Below, in pieces: positions 55,446-55,519 of a stretch of 55,519 bases of DNA. The position numbers were made by a program, and so were the translations under genes. Every line of letters starts with the position of its first letter. The first letter of the stretch is position 1. Under the pieces are notes generated by a model. That model searched no databases. It was given only the letters and a program-made list of their open reading frames with translations, and was not told the origin of the DNA. The stretch lies in the NCBI GenBank assembly GCA_937893795.1, contig CALCTH010000562.1, forward strand, positions 1 to 55,519. Reading direction: 5' to 3'. This stretch comes from an uncultured Myxococcales bacterium (GTDB taxonomy: Bacteria > Myxococcota_A > Polyangia > Polyangiales > Houyiibacteriaceae).

Positions 55446-55490
55446 TTGCGCGGTCCGGAGAAAAAAAACCCGGGTGCAGAACCCCCCGCC
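55446..55490 (-). terminator. weak candidate terminator at window edge
   Basis: On the minus strand a short G/C-rich stretch containing A-C-C-C-G-G-G-T is followed directly by a run of eight T (55461-55468). The stem is short, so this may only be a homopolymer run; it would terminate a gene lying outside the window. Confidence 0.2.
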
Positions 55491-55519
55491 CCTCGTCGCG
55501 CGACGCCACTCGACTATCC

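Overview
The window looks like a chromosomal segment of a high-GC (roughly 70%) myxobacterium-like organism (phylum Myxococcota, probably Polyangia/Sandaracinaceae-like). The signs are three proteins ending in a MYXO-CTERM-type tail (Cys, hydrophobic helix, Arg cluster), tandem 'CGDG...CDDGN' Myxococcus cysteine-rich repeats, many lipoproteins with Asp/Ala/Gly-rich linkers after the lipobox, an ECF sigma factor translationally coupled to a PknB-type kinase, and several large hybrid histidine kinases. I found no rRNA, tRNA, CRISPR array, insertion sequence or phage core genes. Species-level placement is inference.

Layout. 0-14 kb: end of a DUF4129-type membrane protein, an L,D-transpeptidase, a Cys/Met-metabolism PLP enzyme, a large secreted lipoprotein, a DUF1905/YdeI-type protein, a lipoprotein with RC(L/V)P modules, a DUF2461 protein, a two-TM membrane protein, a large NAD-type glutamate dehydrogenase and a lipoprotein upstream of it. 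14-22 kb: a PlsC-like acyltransferase with altered motifs, a two-gene minus-strand unit of lower GC (DUF1353-membrane fusion plus duplicated-domain protein), a glutathione S-transferase, the ECF sigma/kinase pair and an interrupted small secretory gene. 22-38 kb: envelope proteins (MYXO-CTERM, NPCBM, Cys-rich repeats, temptin/EGF-like), two hybrid histidine kinases, and a truncated peptidase remnant. 38-55 kb: GNAT, more lipoproteins with tandem Cys-rich repeats, a GH26-like lipoprotein, a divergent XRE regulator/MAPEG pair, a haloalkane-dehalogenase-like lipoprotein with an extra C-terminal domain, a NarL/LuxR two-component pair, a PI-PLC-like secreted protein, a repeat lipoprotein next to a decayed Uma2 gene, and an unrecognised protein.

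How it fits together. Genes mostly stand alone or in pairs. The convincing couplings are sigma/kinase (GTGA overlap at 18846), histidine kinase/LuxR regulator (GTGA overlap at 50329), the ATGA overlap at 42780, and the 5-bp gap at 16536-16540. The dominant theme is cell-surface and secreted proteins: about fifteen carry a lipobox, a cleavable signal or a MYXO-CTERM tail. Four gene remnants (21.3, 23.1, 32.3 and 54.2 kb) suggest local gene decay between intact genes. I see no defence system, biosynthetic cluster or clearly new multi-gene system. The best novelty candidates are individual domain fusions (47.1, 34.9, 51.1, 16.5 kb).
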